Positions 44,227 to 53,039 of a DNA stretch of 64,000 nucleotides are shown here, piece by piece. The DNA comes from Bacteroidaceae bacterium (GTDB taxonomy: Bacteria; Bacteroidota; Bacteroidia; Bacteroidales; Bacteroidaceae). A model generated the notes under the pieces. It was not told the origin of the DNA, made no database searches, and was given only the letters and a program-made list of their open reading frames with translations. The translations under genes and the position numbers were made by a program. Every line of letters begins with the position of its first letter. The first letter of the stretch is position 1. The stretch is taken from positions 1 through 64,000 of the forward strand of contig JAFZZI010000015.1 in NCBI GenBank assembly GCA_017615835.1. Direction: 5' to 3'.

Positions 44227-46143
44227 TTATAACGCCGATTTGAGAAATGCTGCAAAATGATCCTTGTTGGTATCGAAAGCGTATGGACCGGAAATTAACC
44301 TTCCCTCGCAATCAACAATAACATAGAAAGGCTGCGCGTTTGCACCGAACTTATATCGCTGAAGCAGGCTCCACTTGTCACCAACAGTGCGAATCTTCAC
44401 AGCAGCACCATTCTCATCAACAATAACTGAACGTTCAAGATTCTGTTTGTCATCAACGAATAATGAAACCAGCACAAACCTTTCGCGTATGACAGATGCT
44501 ATTTCGGAGTCAGTCCATACCGAAGCCTCCATCTTGCGGCAATTAACGCAGCCATAGCCGGTAAAGTCAATAAGCACGGGTTTACCTGAAATCTCCGACA
44601 ACGTCAAGCCCTCAATATAGTCTGTACAGTCAGGTTCGACCAAATCCTTGTTCATATTATAACGTTGGGTACTCATTGGAGGTGTGAATGCACTGACAGC
44701 CCTCAATGGAGCGCCCCATAATCCTGGAACCATCCACGCAGCAAATGCCAGGCAGACTATAGCAGACATCACTGACAGCCATCCTGGTTTTTTACTCGAA
44801 CCCCTTCTATTGAAACGCACAACACCCAACAAATAGAATCCCAATAGAATAGCCATCAGAATCCAAAGCAACAAAAACAGATCGCGCGGCAAAATACCCC
44901 ACCCGTACGCCATGTCAGCTACAGAAAGGAACTTCAGCGAAAAGGCCAATTCTATGAAACCCAGAACTACCTTTACTTTCTCCATCCAGCCACCCGACTT
45001 TGGCATAGATTTCAACCAATGCGGAAACATGGCGAACAGACCGAAAGGAATCGCCAGAGCAATTGAGAAGCCCAGCATTCCGACAGTTGGAGCTGCAATG
45101 CCACCATTAGAAGCTGCATCAACCAGCAAGAAACCAATAATGGGTCCGGTACATGAGAAAGAAACAATCGAAAGAGTAGCAGCCATAAGGAAGATTCCTG
45201 CAATACCGCCCGATGAAGTGGACTTGCGACTAAGTACAGTACTCCAACCAGAAGGAAGTGTTATTTCGAACAGACCGAAAAACGACAGAGCAAACGCAAC
45301 CAATACCACAAAAAAGACAAGGTTGACTATTGCATTGGTTGACAGCGAATTAAGAGCATTTGCACCGAATATCAGCGTAATCACTATTCCGAGCGATACG
45401 TAGACCGTCACAATCGAAACTCCATACAACAAGGCTTCCTTTACTGCAGATTTACGATTCTCGGAACGTTTTAGGAAATAGCTCACAGTCATCGGGATTA
45501 CAGGCCACACGCAAGGTGTAAGCAAAGCTAGCAGACCAGCAAGAAAACTGGTGAATAATAATCCCCATAGGCCATTCACTTCCGAGTGGCTATTAACACT
45601 ATCATAACTAACTGGCAACCATAACTTTGCGTCATAACCCTGAACCTCGTCAAGCGACCCTTTACCCAAGTTCGGGCCAGCTTCAGCAAATGTTTCACCT
45701 TCAGCTCCTCTAAACGAGAACTCCGCCCTTTGAGGAGGAAGGCAACTCTCATCGCTACAAGCCCCATATGTCAGGTTTCCATCAACGTACCAAAATTCTG
45801 AAAGCACATTAAAACTTTGTACGAAGCGCACTTTCCTTTCGAAATACCGCACCCTCATTTCGAAAACAGGGTCGTAAACATCCTTCTCAATGCCTACTGT
45901 GCGGAGTTCTCCATTCAATTCAAGCCCAAAAACCGAGTCAAGCACCAATTCTGCAGAAACAGGACCGCCTGACGGCAAATTAGTAGAATACACATGCCAT
46001 CCTCTACTGATATCAAGTTCAAAAGAGATATCTACAGTCGAATCTGACGTGTTCTCCAAGGTGACCGATGATGTAACAAGACTGCTGCCCAAACTTACAG
46101 GTGTCGAGAGAAATATAGTTATAAACAAAGTTATCAGTGCCAT
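44227..46143 (-). CDS. dsbD: DsbD-type thiol:disulfide interchange protein
   Basis: DsbD carries reducing power from cytosolic thioredoxin to periplasmic thiol proteins. The protein has 638 residues: signal, N-terminal immunoglobulin-like domain with a cysteine pair in YGACSDESCLPP, eight membrane helices (about 190-470) with the redox pair TPCVWP and SCTGP, and a C-terminal thioredoxin domain with GCVNCRK. All three cysteine pairs are present, so it should be functional. A -7 box TATCTTTG is at 46164-46171 on the minus strand. It diverges from the S9 peptidase. A link to the TlpA-like lipoprotein at 12.7 kb is plausible. Confidence 0.93.
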   Translation of the reverse strand: MALITLFITIFLSTPVSLGSSLVTSSVTLENTSDSTVDISFELDISRGWHVYSTNLPSGGPVSAELVLDSVFGLELNGELRTVGIEKDVYDPVFEMRVRYFERKVRFVQSFNVLSEFWYVDGNLTYGACSDESCLPPQRAEFSFRGAEGETFAEAGPNLGKGSLDEVQGYDAKLWLPVSYDSVNSHSEVNGLWGLLFTSFLAGLLALLTPCVWPVIPMTVSYFLKRSENRKSAVKEALLYGVSIVTVYVSLGIVITLIFGANALNSLSTNAIVNLVFFVVLVAFALSFFGLFEITLPSGWSTVLSRKSTSSGGIAGIFLMAATLSIVSFSCTGPIIGFLLVDAASNGGIAAPTVGMLGFSIALAIPFGLFAMFPHWLKSMPKSGGWMEKVKVVLGFIELAFSLKFLSVADMAYGWGILPRDLFLLLWILMAILLGFYLLGVVRFNRRGSSKKPGWLSVMSAIVCLAFAAWMVPGLWGAPLRAVSAFTPPMSTQRYNMNKDLVEPDCTDYIEGLTLSEISGKPVLIDFTGYGCVNCRKMEASVWTDSEIASVIRERFVLVSLFVDDKQNLERSVIVDENGAAVKIRTVGDKWSLLQRYKFGANAQPFYVIVDCEGRLISGPYAFDTNKDHFAAFLKSAL

Positions 46144-46163
46144 GTCAGAGTAGTTTGCGGTAA

Positions 46164-46201
46164 CAAAGATATGCTAAAGTGCAAATAAAAATCTATATTT
46201 G
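46164..46201. promoter_or_regulatory. Divergent -7 boxes for dsbD and the S9 peptidase
   Basis: TATCTTTG on the minus strand (46164-46171) faces dsbD. TATATTTG on the plus strand (46194-46201) faces the S9 peptidase, ATG 46223. Both fit TAnnTTTG; neither has an exact -33 TTTG. Confidence 0.55.
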
Positions 46202-46222
46202 CGTTTATAAAAACAAATTGAA

Positions 46223-48349
46223 ATGAGTATCAAGTCCCTATTCAACAAGACTATTTTAATTTTATCAATCATGACGTCGTCATTTGCAACCGAAGGCTGT
46301 ACGGAAAGCAAAGAGAATCAGTCTTATATTGGAAAATCAGATATTCAGTTGCCCGATGGTCGTCTCACACCCGAAGCCCTTTGGGCGATGGGACGCATAG
46401 GCAGTTGGTCTGTATCTCCAGATGGAAGCATGATAGCCTATGACGTTGCCTACTACAGCATTCCACAGAATGCAAGCCGCCACGTCATCTACATAACAAA
46501 TGCAGAAGGGACAGAACAGAAACTGCTGACCCCAAATGCTGACTGCGATTCTTCACCCGCATGGAGCAATGACGGCAAACACATATACTTTCTCAGCAGC
46601 AAGTCCGGCACCAGCCAGATATGGCAAATGGATATCAACGGAGGAAGCCGCAAACAACTTTCAGCCGCATCTAAGGATATTGACGGTTTTCTATTCTCAC
46701 CAGACGGGAGCAAAGTCCTGATAATAATGAATGTAGATAATCCTCTTGTTAAGGTCACCCAATACGAAGACCTTCCAAAAGCCAGCGGACGCATTGCCGA
46801 CGACATGATGTATCGCCACTGGGACAGTTGGGTTGACGCCATTCCCCATCCTTTTATAGCCTTGTTTAACGGGAAAACAATTTCCGGCCAGGCTACAGAC
46901 ATCATCGACGGAGAGCCATACGAAAGTCCCATGCTACCTTTTGGAGGCATTGAACAATTCTCCTGGAGTCCCGACTCCCGGACAATAGCCTATACATGTC
47001 GCAAGAAGACCGGAATTGAATATGCCCGCAGCACCGATTCGGACATTTATCTTTACGACACAGACAACCGTACCACCACAAACATATGCAAGCTGGAAGG
47101 TGACACAGACCGCAACCTAGGCTACGACACAAATCCTCTTTACTCTCCCGACGGCAAATACATTGCATGGCAGAGCATGGAGCGGGACGGATACGAGAGC
47201 GATCGCAACCGCCTTTATGTCATGAATCTCGCAACTGGACGGAAATACTCAGTTTCGGAGTCTTTTGACAGTAACGTTGAGACTTTTGTCTGGTCTCCCC
47301 AGTCAACTTCGCTCTACTTTGTCGGAGCTTGGCACGGCAAACTTTCTGTGTTCAATGCCGACCTTCAGGGTATGCTGAAGACTATTAATGATGAGACCTG
47401 CGACTATATATCTCTAGCCTGGGCAGGCGAGCGTCTCATTGCAGCCCGTCAGTCAATGACAAACGCCACAGAACTATACTCAATAAATGTCAATCTCGGA
47501 CTTGCAGAACGTATCACTCACGAAAACGATCACATCTTCAGCCAGCTTGAAGAAGTAAAAGTTGAAGAACGCTGGATACCGACCACTGACGGTAAGCAGA
47601 TGCTTACATGGATAATCTACCCACCTCATTTCAATCCTGACAAGCAATATCCTGCACTTCTCTTCTGTGAGGGAGGGCCTCAGAGCATAGTCTCTCAGTT
47701 CTGGAGCTACCGCTGGAACATGCGCATAATGGCAGACCACGACTATATCATAGTTGCTCCAAACCGCCGCGGATTGCCAGGTTTCGGCAGTTCGTGGAAC
47801 GAAGAGATAAGCGGTGACTACGGAGGTCAGTGCATGTCCGACCTTCTAACCGCCATCGATCAGGTAAGCAAAGATCCATACATCGACAGCGACCGTCTGG
47901 GGTGCGTAGGGGCCAGTTTTGGCGGTTTCTCTGTATACTGGCTTGCCGGCCACCACGACAAGCGCTTCAAAGCCTTCATAGCACACGACGGCATCTTCAA
48001 CTTGTCCCAACAATACGTCGAAACTGAAGAGTTATGGTTCACCGACTGGGATCTCGGTGGGCCGTATTGGCTAAAAAACACTATCACTGAAAGATCATAC
48101 AGTACCTCACCTCATCTCTTTGTTGACAAATGGGACACCCCGATACTCTGCATCCATGGTGAGAAGGATTACCGCATACTCTATTCACAGGCAATATCAG
48201 CATTCAACGCCGCTCAACTGCGTGGAGTTCCAGCTGAACTTCTCCTTTTCCCTGACGAGAACCATTGGGTGCTTAAGCCACAAAACGGCATTCTGTGGCA
48301 GCGCACCTATTTTAGTTGGCTTGAAAAATGGCTCAAACCACAGCAATAA
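46223..48349 (+). CDS. S9-family prolyl-oligopeptidase-like serine peptidase
   Basis: This protein has 708 residues. The N-terminal signal (MSIKSLFNKTILILSIMTSS...) may be a lipoprotein signal ending near Cys26. A beta-propeller follows (about 45-440; WSVSPDGSMIAYD, AWSNDGKHIYFLS and similar WD/PD40 blades). The C-terminal alpha/beta-hydrolase has the nucleophile in GASFGG, Asp in HGEKDYRI and His in ENHWVL. This architecture is that of exported dipeptidyl/acylaminoacyl peptidases, likely acting on peptides outside the cytoplasm. The RluA gene begins 1 bp after its stop. Confidence 0.9.
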   Translation: MSIKSLFNKTILILSIMTSSFATEGCTESKENQSYIGKSDIQLPDGRLTPEALWAMGRIGSWSVSPDGSMIAYDVAYYSIPQNASRHVIYITNAEGTEQKLLTPNADCDSSPAWSNDGKHIYFLSSKSGTSQIWQMDINGGSRKQLSAASKDIDGFLFSPDGSKVLIIMNVDNPLVKVTQYEDLPKASGRIADDMMYRHWDSWVDAIPHPFIALFNGKTISGQATDIIDGEPYESPMLPFGGIEQFSWSPDSRTIAYTCRKKTGIEYARSTDSDIYLYDTDNRTTTNICKLEGDTDRNLGYDTNPLYSPDGKYIAWQSMERDGYESDRNRLYVMNLATGRKYSVSESFDSNVETFVWSPQSTSLYFVGAWHGKLSVFNADLQGMLKTINDETCDYISLAWAGERLIAARQSMTNATELYSINVNLGLAERITHENDHIFSQLEEVKVEERWIPTTDGKQMLTWIIYPPHFNPDKQYPALLFCEGGPQSIVSQFWSYRWNMRIMADHDYIIVAPNRRGLPGFGSSWNEEISGDYGGQCMSDLLTAIDQVSKDPYIDSDRLGCVGASFGGFSVYWLAGHHDKRFKAFIAHDGIFNLSQQYVETEELWFTDWDLGGPYWLKNTITERSYSTSPHLFVDKWDTPILCIHGEKDYRILYSQAISAFNAAQLRGVPAELLLFPDENHWVLKPQNGILWQRTYFSWLEKWLKPQQ

Positions 48350-48350
48350 C

Positions 48351-49274
48351 ATGAGACAGCCAGGCCACAAGTCATACCGCATCAACTCGGACAATGTCAG
48401 AAGTTTCAAAGTGCCCCAAGAAAACACGCTTCTGCCCTTCCTGCTTCAGGTTCTTAAAGACAAGAATCGCACAGAAGTCAAGAACCTTTTGAAATACCGT
48501 CACGTTGCCGTCAAGGGAAAGGTTGTGTCACAATACGACACGCCACTCCAACCTGGAGACTCAGTGGATGTCAATTTAGGCCGTTCGTTTATCAGGTTTA
48601 ACAATCCCCAGATACGCATCATCTACGAAGATGAGTGGCTTATTGTTACTGAAAAAAGTTCAGGGCTACTCTCTGTTGCCAACGAAAAACATCGCGACAA
48701 CAATGCCTTCAACATTATACTCGATTATCTTCGCTGCGACAATCCGGAAGCTGAACTATATGTATGTCATCGGCTTGATCAGTATACTTCCGGCATACTT
48801 ATGTTCGTCAAAAATCGCGAACTTCAGCAAGAGTTGCGTGAAAACTGGGATTTCTACGTCAAGGAGCGCCGGTATGTCTGCGTCACCGAGAGAGTTCCAG
48901 AAAAGCCGGAAGACGAAATCCGCTCACTACTGACTGAGAACGACAGATTGCAAGTCCACTCTACAAATGATAAAGATGAAGGCCATCTGGCCATAACCAG
49001 ATATAAGTTGTTGCAATCAAATGGACGTTTCGCCCTTATTGATGTAGAGATATTCACAGGAAAAAAGAATCAGATTCGAGTCCACATGACCGAAATGGGA
49101 TGTCCAATCGCAGGAGACCTAAAATACGGAGCCGAAACCAATCCTGCACATAGACTTATGTTACATAACTACCGTTTCTGTTTCATACACCCTATCTCGG
49201 GAGAACTAATGGAATTTCAACTTGGCATACCTCAGGCCTTCCGCCGCCTGACACAATCTCGAACAGTAAAATGA
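48351..49274 (+). CDS. RluA-family pseudouridine synthase
   Basis: This cytosolic RNA-modifying enzyme has 307 residues from ATG 48351. An N-terminal S4-like RNA-binding region (LKDKNRTEVKNLLKYRHVAVKG, 35-60) precedes the catalytic domain. The catalytic domain has the family motif HRLDQYTSGIL (catalytic Asp) and the C-terminal KKNQIRVHMTEMGCPIAGDLKYG. It is RluC/RluD-like, but the exact target uridine cannot be assigned. An in-frame reading from 48120 overlaps the S9 gene and is rejected. The flavin reductase gene overlaps its stop by 4 bp. Confidence 0.88.
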   Translation: MRQPGHKSYRINSDNVRSFKVPQENTLLPFLLQVLKDKNRTEVKNLLKYRHVAVKGKVVSQYDTPLQPGDSVDVNLGRSFIRFNNPQIRIIYEDEWLIVTEKSSGLLSVANEKHRDNNAFNIILDYLRCDNPEAELYVCHRLDQYTSGILMFVKNRELQQELRENWDFYVKERRYVCVTERVPEKPEDEIRSLLTENDRLQVHSTNDKDEGHLAITRYKLLQSNGRFALIDVEIFTGKKNQIRVHMTEMGCPIAGDLKYGAETNPAHRLMLHNYRFCFIHPISGELMEFQLGIPQAFRRLTQSRTVK

Positions 49275-49849
49275 AGAAGGACTGGAAACCCGGAACTATG
49301 ATCTATCCCCTGCCCGCAGTCCTGGTAAGTTGCGGTTCAGATCCGGAAGAGTACAATGTTCTGACAATAGCATGGACGGGGACCATCTGTTCCAACCCAC
49401 CCATGTGTTACATATCTGTCCGGCCAGAACGTCATTCATACGATATTATAAAGCGTAACGGCTGCTTCGTCATAAACCTCACTACCAAAGCCCTTGCCAG
49501 AGCCACAGATCTGTGTGGAGTTCGCTCAGGCCGTGACTGCGACAAGTTTGCACTTGCCGGCATTACCCCAGGACATGCAACCATTGTTGACGCTCCCACC
49601 ATACAGGAGTCTCCAGTCTCGATTGAATGTTCAGTAACAGACATATTACCACTTGGTTCTCACGACATGTTTATTGCAAAAGTCGTAAACGTTCAAGTTG
49701 AAGAACAATACATGCTTGATGACGGCAGACTTGATATGGCTTCAATGAATCTCATATCATATACTCACGGACAATACTTCGACATTGCAAACCCTAACGG
49801 CTTTTTCGGCTGGTCTGTATGCCGGAATAGAAACAGGAAAAAACGCTGA
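49271..49849 (+). CDS. Flavin reductase-like FMN-binding protein
   Basis: This protein has 192 residues with the split-barrel flavin-reductase fold: PAVLVSCGSDPEEYNVLTIAWTG near the start (FMN phosphate contacts), PERHSYDIIKRNGCFVIN, and a C-terminal YTHGQYFDI. Members reduce FMN with NAD(P)H, or act as flavin oxidoreductases of unknown substrate. It overlaps the RluA gene by 4 bp and is followed by tcdA after 13 bp, so the four genes from 46223 likely form one transcript. Confidence 0.87.
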   Translation: MKKDWKPGTMIYPLPAVLVSCGSDPEEYNVLTIAWTGTICSNPPMCYISVRPERHSYDIIKRNGCFVINLTTKALARATDLCGVRSGRDCDKFALAGITPGHATIVDAPTIQESPVSIECSVTDILPLGSHDMFIAKVVNVQVEEQYMLDDGRLDMASMNLISYTHGQYFDIANPNGFFGWSVCRNRNRKKR

Positions 49850-49862
49850 TACTCCACAATCT

Positions 49863-50582
49863 ATGGAAAAAGAACAGCAGCCCGACATACATACCCGTAC
49901 ACGACGCCTTGTAGGTTCTGATGCTTTCGAACGGCTCACCCAAACCAATGTGTTGCTGGTCGGCATTGGAGGTGTCGGCAGTTGGAGTGCCGAGTCACTG
50001 GTTCGTTCAGGTTTCACAAGACTGACCATTGCTGACCCCGACTATATCTGTGCTTCGAATGTCAACCGCCAGATCATGGCAACCTCGCTCAACATTGGAC
50101 AGCCAAAAGTCGAAGTCATGCGCAACAGACTACTGGAAATTAATCCTGACGCAAAGATAACTGCAATAAGGAAACGCTTCTGTTCCGAGACCGCAGAAGA
50201 ATTCCGTCTCGAAAAATACGACTACATCATCGATGCCATAGATTGCATTCCTGAAAAAGCACTCCTAATCCGTACTGCACTTAAATCAGGTGCAACTCTC
50301 ATCTCATCTATGGGAGCCGCCTTGAAAACCGACCCTGCACGGATATCAGTTGACGAGTTCCACAAAGTCAAAGGTTGTCCCCTTGCAAAGGCGCTCCGTA
50401 CTTATTTCAAGAAGAACTGTGGATTTCCAGAAGGAAAATTCATGTGCGTATATAGTGAAGAGAGACTCACGAACCGGACCCATGACCCGCTCGATCCCGG
50501 TAACGGCACAGTCGCACACGTTACAGCATCGTTCGGACTGCGTATAGCATCCTTGATTTTTAATCAAGTCACCGGACTCTGA
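49863..50582 (+). CDS. tcdA: tRNA threonylcarbamoyladenosine dehydratase
   Basis: TcdA is an E1-like enzyme that uses ATP to cyclise t6A37 to ct6A in tRNAs reading ANN codons. The protein has 239 residues from ATG 49863. ThiF/MoeB fold with the nucleotide site GIGGVGSWSAESLVRSGF, the DPDYICASNVNRQ segment and the DAIDCIPEKALLI motif. The family C-terminal GTVAHVTASFGL is intact. A longer in-frame start at 49785 overlaps the flavin reductase gene and is not needed. It converges with the GH18 gene (2 bp between stops). Confidence 0.92.
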   Translation: MEKEQQPDIHTRTRRLVGSDAFERLTQTNVLLVGIGGVGSWSAESLVRSGFTRLTIADPDYICASNVNRQIMATSLNIGQPKVEVMRNRLLEINPDAKITAIRKRFCSETAEEFRLEKYDYIIDAIDCIPEKALLIRTALKSGATLISSMGAALKTDPARISVDEFHKVKGCPLAKALRTYFKKNCGFPEGKFMCVYSEERLTNRTHDPLDPGNGTVAHVTASFGLRIASLIFNQVTGL

Positions 50583-50584
50583 CC

Positions 50585-51622
50585 CTATTCCTCGTCAATC
50601 GAGACTCCGCTAAGGCCTGCAATTACGGCATTCAGCAACGTACCCACTTCGTCATCACCATCGTTCGACCAGCACATCACCCCTTTCAGTCCCTGCTCTT
50701 TGGCATAACTGGCCTTATACCATAACGAGCGTGCATTGTCGTATGAGTATGCAAACTTGCCCTCACGGTCGGTTAGATATGGCACCTTGGCCTCATCGTC
50801 CCAGTTATAAAAGTAATTGCCCACAAGATGGGCATCCGTATTCTTAACACCTTCCGGGAAACCCTCTATGCCATGTCCGTAAAATGGCACCCCCAATACA
50901 ATTTTATCTTTAGGTACTCCGGCATTAAGGTGTACCTCTACTGCATCAGCCACAGAAATATTCTGTACTTTGTCAGAGTGATACAGAGGTGAATTATGAA
51001 ATGGAGGAATCCCCATATCGTACGTCATGACATTCACGTAATCAAGATATTTCAGCACATCCCTAAAGTTGATATATTGAGCTGAGCTGACAGTAGCAAC
51101 CGACAAGATACGCTTTGGCCCCAATATAGTACGCAAGTCCTTTACAAGTTTCGTAAAGTTCTCAGTATCATCAGGAGAAGCCGAGATGCCTGCCCCATCC
51201 TGAGTGGGATATTCCCAGTCTATGTCTATTCCGTCCAGTCCCATGTCCCAAACCAGCCTTCTGCAGTTCCATGCAAAAAGCCTCCTCTTACGGGCGTCGG
51301 CAGCCATTTCACTGAAATTACCACTACCCCATCCTCCTACCGACAGCACAACCTTCAGCCTTGGATTACGTCTCTTGAGATCGAGAATGCTGTAGAGCCT
51401 CCCAGGATTGTCGACAGTCAAACCATCAAAAGTATCGTTGACATGAGCAAAAGCATAGTTAATGCATGTCAATACTGATGCATCAGGAATATCATCTGTC
51501 CACGATGTCACATACACTGCAACCTCCTTGACATTTTCACCGCAGGCCCTTGTCGCACCCAAGTCAGACAACAGTGCCATTAAAGCAAATAAACGCACTA
51601 TATGTCCCTTCAAAACATCCAT
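50585..51622 (-). CDS. Glycoside hydrolase family 18 (chitinase/ENGase-like)
   Basis: This protein has 345 residues from ATG 51622, with a signal-like N-terminus (about 1-28). The GH18 TIM barrel is clear: the substrate motif LKVVLSVGGWGSG (about 89-101) and the catalytic DGIDIDWE (130-137, acid Glu137). NVMTYDM and the terminal CWSNDGDD complete the fold. Substrate-assisted hydrolysis of beta-1,4-GlcNAc linkages is expected: chitin, chitooligomers or N-glycans. There is no SusC/D pair beside it. Upstream in-frame codons before 51622 run through the promoter and are rejected. Confidence 0.9.
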   Translation of the reverse strand: MDVLKGHIVRLFALMALLSDLGATRACGENVKEVAVYVTSWTDDIPDASVLTCINYAFAHVNDTFDGLTVDNPGRLYSILDLKRRNPRLKVVLSVGGWGSGNFSEMAADARKRRLFAWNCRRLVWDMGLDGIDIDWEYPTQDGAGISASPDDTENFTKLVKDLRTILGPKRILSVATVSSAQYINFRDVLKYLDYVNVMTYDMGIPPFHNSPLYHSDKVQNISVADAVEVHLNAGVPKDKIVLGVPFYGHGIEGFPEGVKNTDAHLVGNYFYNWDDEAKVPYLTDREGKFAYSYDNARSLWYKASYAKEQGLKGVMCWSNDGDDEVGTLLNAVIAGLSGVSIDEE

Positions 51623-51639
51623 TACTTTTTTTATTATTG

Positions 51640-51675
51640 CAAAAATAGCAATAAACCGCTTATTCACTAACTTTG
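51640..51675. promoter_or_regulatory. Divergent -7 boxes for GH18 and the outer-membrane barrel gene
   Basis: TATTTTTG on the minus strand (51640-51647) is 18 bp before the GH18 ATG. TAACTTTG on the plus strand (51668-51675) is 36 bp before ATG 51711. The two polymerases would start within 30 bp of each other. Confidence 0.55.
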
Positions 51676-51710
51676 AAAGCAAATAACGGAACATCAAATA
51701 TAAAGTGCAT

Positions 51711-53018
51711 ATGAAAAGAACAGTACTTCTGCTCGCTGTAGTCCTATTCACCTTGAACTTGCCTGCCCGCAAGCAGGCAACAGATAAGGGAGAGATAATC
51801 AAAACCGGGTGGAACTTAGGTCCGTTTCCGGTTATAGGCTTCGACTCCGATCTTGGTTTCCAATATGGCATCTATTGTGACATCTTCAACTTCGGTGACG
51901 GCAGCAGCTACCCGTCGTACAAATTCAAGATTAACCTGGAAGTCTCCACATATACCAAAGGTTCCAGCGTATTCCGCTGTTACGGTGATTTCAAGAACCT
52001 CATCCCCAACGGAAAACTGTTTTTTGACCTCACCTATTTCACATCACCCAAATATGGATTTTATGGCTACAACGGCTTCGCATCGCCATATAACCCCGAT
52101 TATATTGTCGGGAATCCCATTCCTGATGCCAAAAGTGCCTGGAACTTCATGGACCGCAAACAGTTCAGAGCTTTGGTAAGTGTCCAGAAACGTATTACCG
52201 GTAACCTCAACTGGGCTGCAGGAATAGCTTATTATCACACTTCAACCGAAGCCATCAACCGCGATAAATTTGACATCTACAAGGGGCAGACCACCCTTTA
52301 CGAACGGTATATCGACACAGGCCTCATCAGACCTGACGAAGCCGGTGGCGGCAATGTCCTCCAGATAAGGGGTGGACTGACATACGACTCCCGCGACCAT
52401 GACAGCGACCCTTCGCGTGGATTTAATATTGAAGCCACCCTTTCAGGTGCACCCGACATCGACGGCAACGGCTATGGAAACCTAGGATTCACCTTTATAG
52501 GATGTCACTACGTGCCCATAGTAAGCGACAAGTTGACATTTGCCTACCGCATTGGCCTCCAGACACGAATAGCCGGCAACATACCCTACTACTTTACAAA
52601 CAACATAAACACTATGTTCTTCCGGAAGATATATACAGAAGGACTAGGCGGGAATGCCTCAGTACGCGGCATAAATCGCAATGGAGTCATAGGTAACGGA
52701 CTCGCATGGATCAACCTGGAGTTCCGATGGCGGTTCTACAACTTCAAGCTAATAAATCAGAACTGGGGCCTGGCCTTCAATCCATTCTTTGACGCGGGTC
52801 AGGTAATTATTCCATACCGTCTTGATGAACAGAAGAATACAGCAGCTGAGTTCAAACTATATTCTGGAGATTCAGAGAAGCCTCACTGTACCGCCGGTCT
52901 AGGTCTGAAACTCGTCATGAACCACAACATGGTGCTATCGATAGAAGCAGCAAAAGCCCTCAGCAAAAATGATGGCAAGGGCATATGGACCAACGTCGGT
53001 TTCAGTTATCTGTTCTAA
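51711..53018 (+). CDS. BamA/surface-antigen-type outer-membrane barrel protein
   Basis: This protein has 435 residues. A signal peptide (MKRTVLLLAVVLFTLNLPA) is followed by amphipathic beta strands throughout, with no POTRA domain. The C-terminal half resembles the bacterial surface antigen (D15) barrel: YDSRDHDSDPSRGFN, the LGGNASVRGI motif (VRGF-like, which contacts the barrel interior) and a C-terminal strand ending in YLF. So it is an outer-membrane barrel of the BamA superfamily lacking the usual periplasmic arms. Function unknown. mutS2 follows after 21 bp. Confidence 0.82.
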   Translation: MKRTVLLLAVVLFTLNLPARKQATDKGEIIKTGWNLGPFPVIGFDSDLGFQYGIYCDIFNFGDGSSYPSYKFKINLEVSTYTKGSSVFRCYGDFKNLIPNGKLFFDLTYFTSPKYGFYGYNGFASPYNPDYIVGNPIPDAKSAWNFMDRKQFRALVSVQKRITGNLNWAAGIAYYHTSTEAINRDKFDIYKGQTTLYERYIDTGLIRPDEAGGGNVLQIRGGLTYDSRDHDSDPSRGFNIEATLSGAPDIDGNGYGNLGFTFIGCHYVPIVSDKLTFAYRIGLQTRIAGNIPYYFTNNINTMFFRKIYTEGLGGNASVRGINRNGVIGNGLAWINLEFRWRFYNFKLINQNWGLAFNPFFDAGQVIIPYRLDEQKNTAAEFKLYSGDSEKPHCTAGLGLKLVMNHNMVLSIEAAKALSKNDGKGIWTNVGFSYLF

Positions 53019-53039
53019 TTACCACAGCAATTTCAGGCT

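Noticed and set aside
48120-48350. In-frame upstream extension of the RluA gene
   Set aside because: It overlaps the S9 peptidase in another frame; the ATG 1 bp after the peptidase stop gives the normal family length.
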